Shown here: in pieces, positions 62,529 through 64,000 of the stretch | Position numbering within the stretch: position 1 is the first letter of the stretch | Layout: every line of letters starts with the position of its first letter | Assembly: GCA_016630955.3 (NCBI GenBank) | Contig: CM049987.1 | Span: 2,914,001 to 2,978,000 of the forward strand | Direction of reading: 5' to 3' | DNA: 64,000 nucleotides | DNA from: Didymella arachidicola | Lineage: Eukaryota > Ascomycota > Dothideomycetes > Pleosporales > Didymellaceae | The notes under the pieces: model-generated | Databases searched by the model: none | The model's input: only the letters and a program-made list of their open reading frames with translations | Told to the model about the DNA's origin: nothing | Translations under genes and position numbers: made by a program

Positions 62529-63032
62529 TGTTACGATTCCTTCCTACCAGCCAACCAAGTATCGGCACCCCACGAAGAATGGACATACCTAGCGCAGTAA
62601 TTACACGGGCCCTCCCGTACGGCACAGTTGATTACAAAGTCACGTGACCGGCTCACTCCTTGGCAGTCGAGCCGGGTGGACCTCACGTGACGGCTCACGC
62701 AGCTCACGTCGAGCTCGTCGAGCCTGGCTCACGATCAACTCAGTGAGCTAGGAGGATTTCGTATGTATCCCTTAAGTATATAATACGTAGGAACACAACT
62801 CTTATAGTTCGTGTTTAACCTAAGTTATTAAGTTTGTCTTTAGATCTCAAACCTAACCTTCGAGCTAGACAGTCTACTCTGTACTACTCATCGTTACCCT
62901 GCTCTTAAGACTGATAGATCGTATCTGTACACCTTATTGCAACCAACCCCTTCGGCTTCCTGTTACTGTACTTATCCCCAAGAACCAATAGAATTAGTGC
63001 TTACGAGCTTTGCTTAAAGTACGACTTCAACA
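62529..63032 (+). repeat. 5' LTR of the second gypsy copy
   Basis: TGTTACGATTCC...CTTCAACA. The U3 part (to about 62765) is GC-rich, with CACGTGA at 62642 and 62686 and GCTCACG-type repeats; it shares no visible similarity with the U3 of the intact copy. The R-U5 part is closely similar. Confidence 0.82.
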
Positions 63033-63049
63033 TTTTAAACACCCCCAAG

Positions 63050-64000
63050 ATGAGTACTACCTCAGGATCCCGTGCTACCCTAAGCAACTCCAACGTATCA
63101 CGCCGTACGGCTGATGACGATCTCGACATGGACGAGGAGGCAGCGGCGCCTGCCCCTACCAGTGTTTACCCAGTGGCTAAACCCGAGGCCTTTGATGGCA
63201 CTCGCGACAAGCTGGAAGACTGGCTCATGAAGTTCGATCTGTTTTTCATGTTCCAAGGAGAACGCATCCCAGAAGAGAAACGTGTCACTTTTGTGAGTAC
63301 GTTTATGAAGGATCGCGCGTTCACTTGGATCAAACCCTTTATTCGCCGTTACCACGACGGAGCAAGCAACTCAGCAGATCTCGACCCATGGATCGAAGAC
63401 TTCGATCTGTTCAAGGAACAGATTCGCCAAGTATTTGGAGTGCACAACGAACCAACCATCGCCCGACGCGAGATTCAGCGCATCCGACAAACTGCGTCCG
63501 CCGCCGACTACGCTGCCAAGTTTCAGCAAGTAGCTACGTTCACCGGCTGGGACGATGTTGCGCTGATGACCATGTTCAAACAAGGCCTTAAGCCTAAGGT
63601 CAAGGAAGAGCTCATGCAGACTGCCGCAGTTACCGATACCTTCGACGCACTAGTAAACGAAGCAATCAGTATCGACGTTAAGCTCTACGACCTTCAACAA
63701 GAATTAAGAGAGGACCCTCGTGTGCGAGCCGTGACTCAGGTCACTCGCCCACCCCAGGCTCCACGCAACCAATGGCGCAACAACAACTACCGCCGTGGTC
63801 AACGTGGTGGCCTTTACCAAGCCAACATAGGACGTCGTGTCCACAACGATACAAACAGTGGATACTACTGTCCTGCAGCAATAGACCTCTCCAACATTAA
63901 CAAAAGACCTAAACAATAGAATAAGAAAAAGAAGGGTAGTAATAACTGCAGTAATAAGTCTTTAGTAACTTGTTACGGCTGTAGCAAGATAGGCTACTAC
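63050..64000 (+). pseudogene. gag of the second gypsy copy, with late RIP-type stops
   Basis: Starts at ATG 63050 and is almost the same as the intact gag for about 260 codons. A TAG at 63917-63919 replaces the Trp of the ERWNEKKK region, and further G-to-A changes follow (ggctgtagcaagatagg where the knuckle should be). The gene runs off the window. Confidence 0.85.

Larger units (their letters stand above)
62529..64000 (+). mobile_element. second gypsy copy, left part only, with a different U3
   Basis: An LTR of 504 bp (62529-63032), then gag to the window edge. From about 62770 on (cccttaagtatataatacg) it matches the complete element at 16446-23494 with scattered C-to-T/G-to-A changes. The first 240 bp of the LTR do not match, although the TGTTACG start is kept. 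The rest of the element lies outside the window. Confidence 0.85.

Overview
The window looks like nuclear DNA of a filamentous ascomycete (Pezizomycotina). The evidence is genes split by 48-123 nt GT-AG introns, a C2H2 and a Zn2Cys6 regulator with fungal-type activation domains, an allantoate-permease-type MFS transporter, and AT-rich blocks whose broken ORFs carry almost only C-to-T/G-to-A type stops, as repeat-induced point mutation (RIP) leaves. A Dothideomycete is my best guess, but that is inference only. I saw no rRNA, tRNA or CRISPR array.

Layout. 1-5.5 kb holds no gene I can support. 5.5-13.6 kb is an ordinary gene block: a C2H2/fungal-trans regulator, a sulfotransferase-like P-loop protein, a WW-domain protein and an MFS transporter. 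13.8-54.2 kb is a transposon island. It contains ten Pogo/Fot1-type DNA transposons (called A to J here), one complete chromodomain Ty3/gypsy element with identical LTRs, a complete Tad-like LINE, a decayed second LINE, and RIP-bleached AT-rich filler. Only two host loci lie in it: an amidoligase-like pseudogene (27.3-28.6 kb) and an intact carotenoid oxygenase gene (41.1-42.7 kb). 54.7-61.5 kb is a small catabolic cluster that fits the gentisate pathway: a broken fumarylpyruvate-hydrolase-type gene, an intact gentisate 1,2-dioxygenase, a Zn2Cys6 regulator and an FAD monooxygenase of the salicylate/3-hydroxybenzoate hydroxylase type. The window ends inside a second, partly mutated gypsy copy with a different U3.

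The Pogo elements fall into two classes. Class I (A, B, C, E, F, H, J) encodes DD35D transposases ending in a CCHC zinc knuckle. Class II (D, G, I) encodes DD35D transposases with a long charged coiled coil and an RGR-type basic tail. All three class II copies sit inside class I copies. Across both classes the terminal inverted repeats differ in sequence but share one architecture: a short motif present twice at a period of 17 bp (16-18). This shared architecture, and an antisense Zn2Cys6-like ORF inside the gypsy element, are the most unusual things here.

In the catabolic cluster the monooxygenase would make gentisate, the dioxygenase would open its ring, and the hydrolase would split the product. 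The regulator is divergent from the dioxygenase across a 283-bp promoter that holds a perfect CGG-N5-CCG palindrome.
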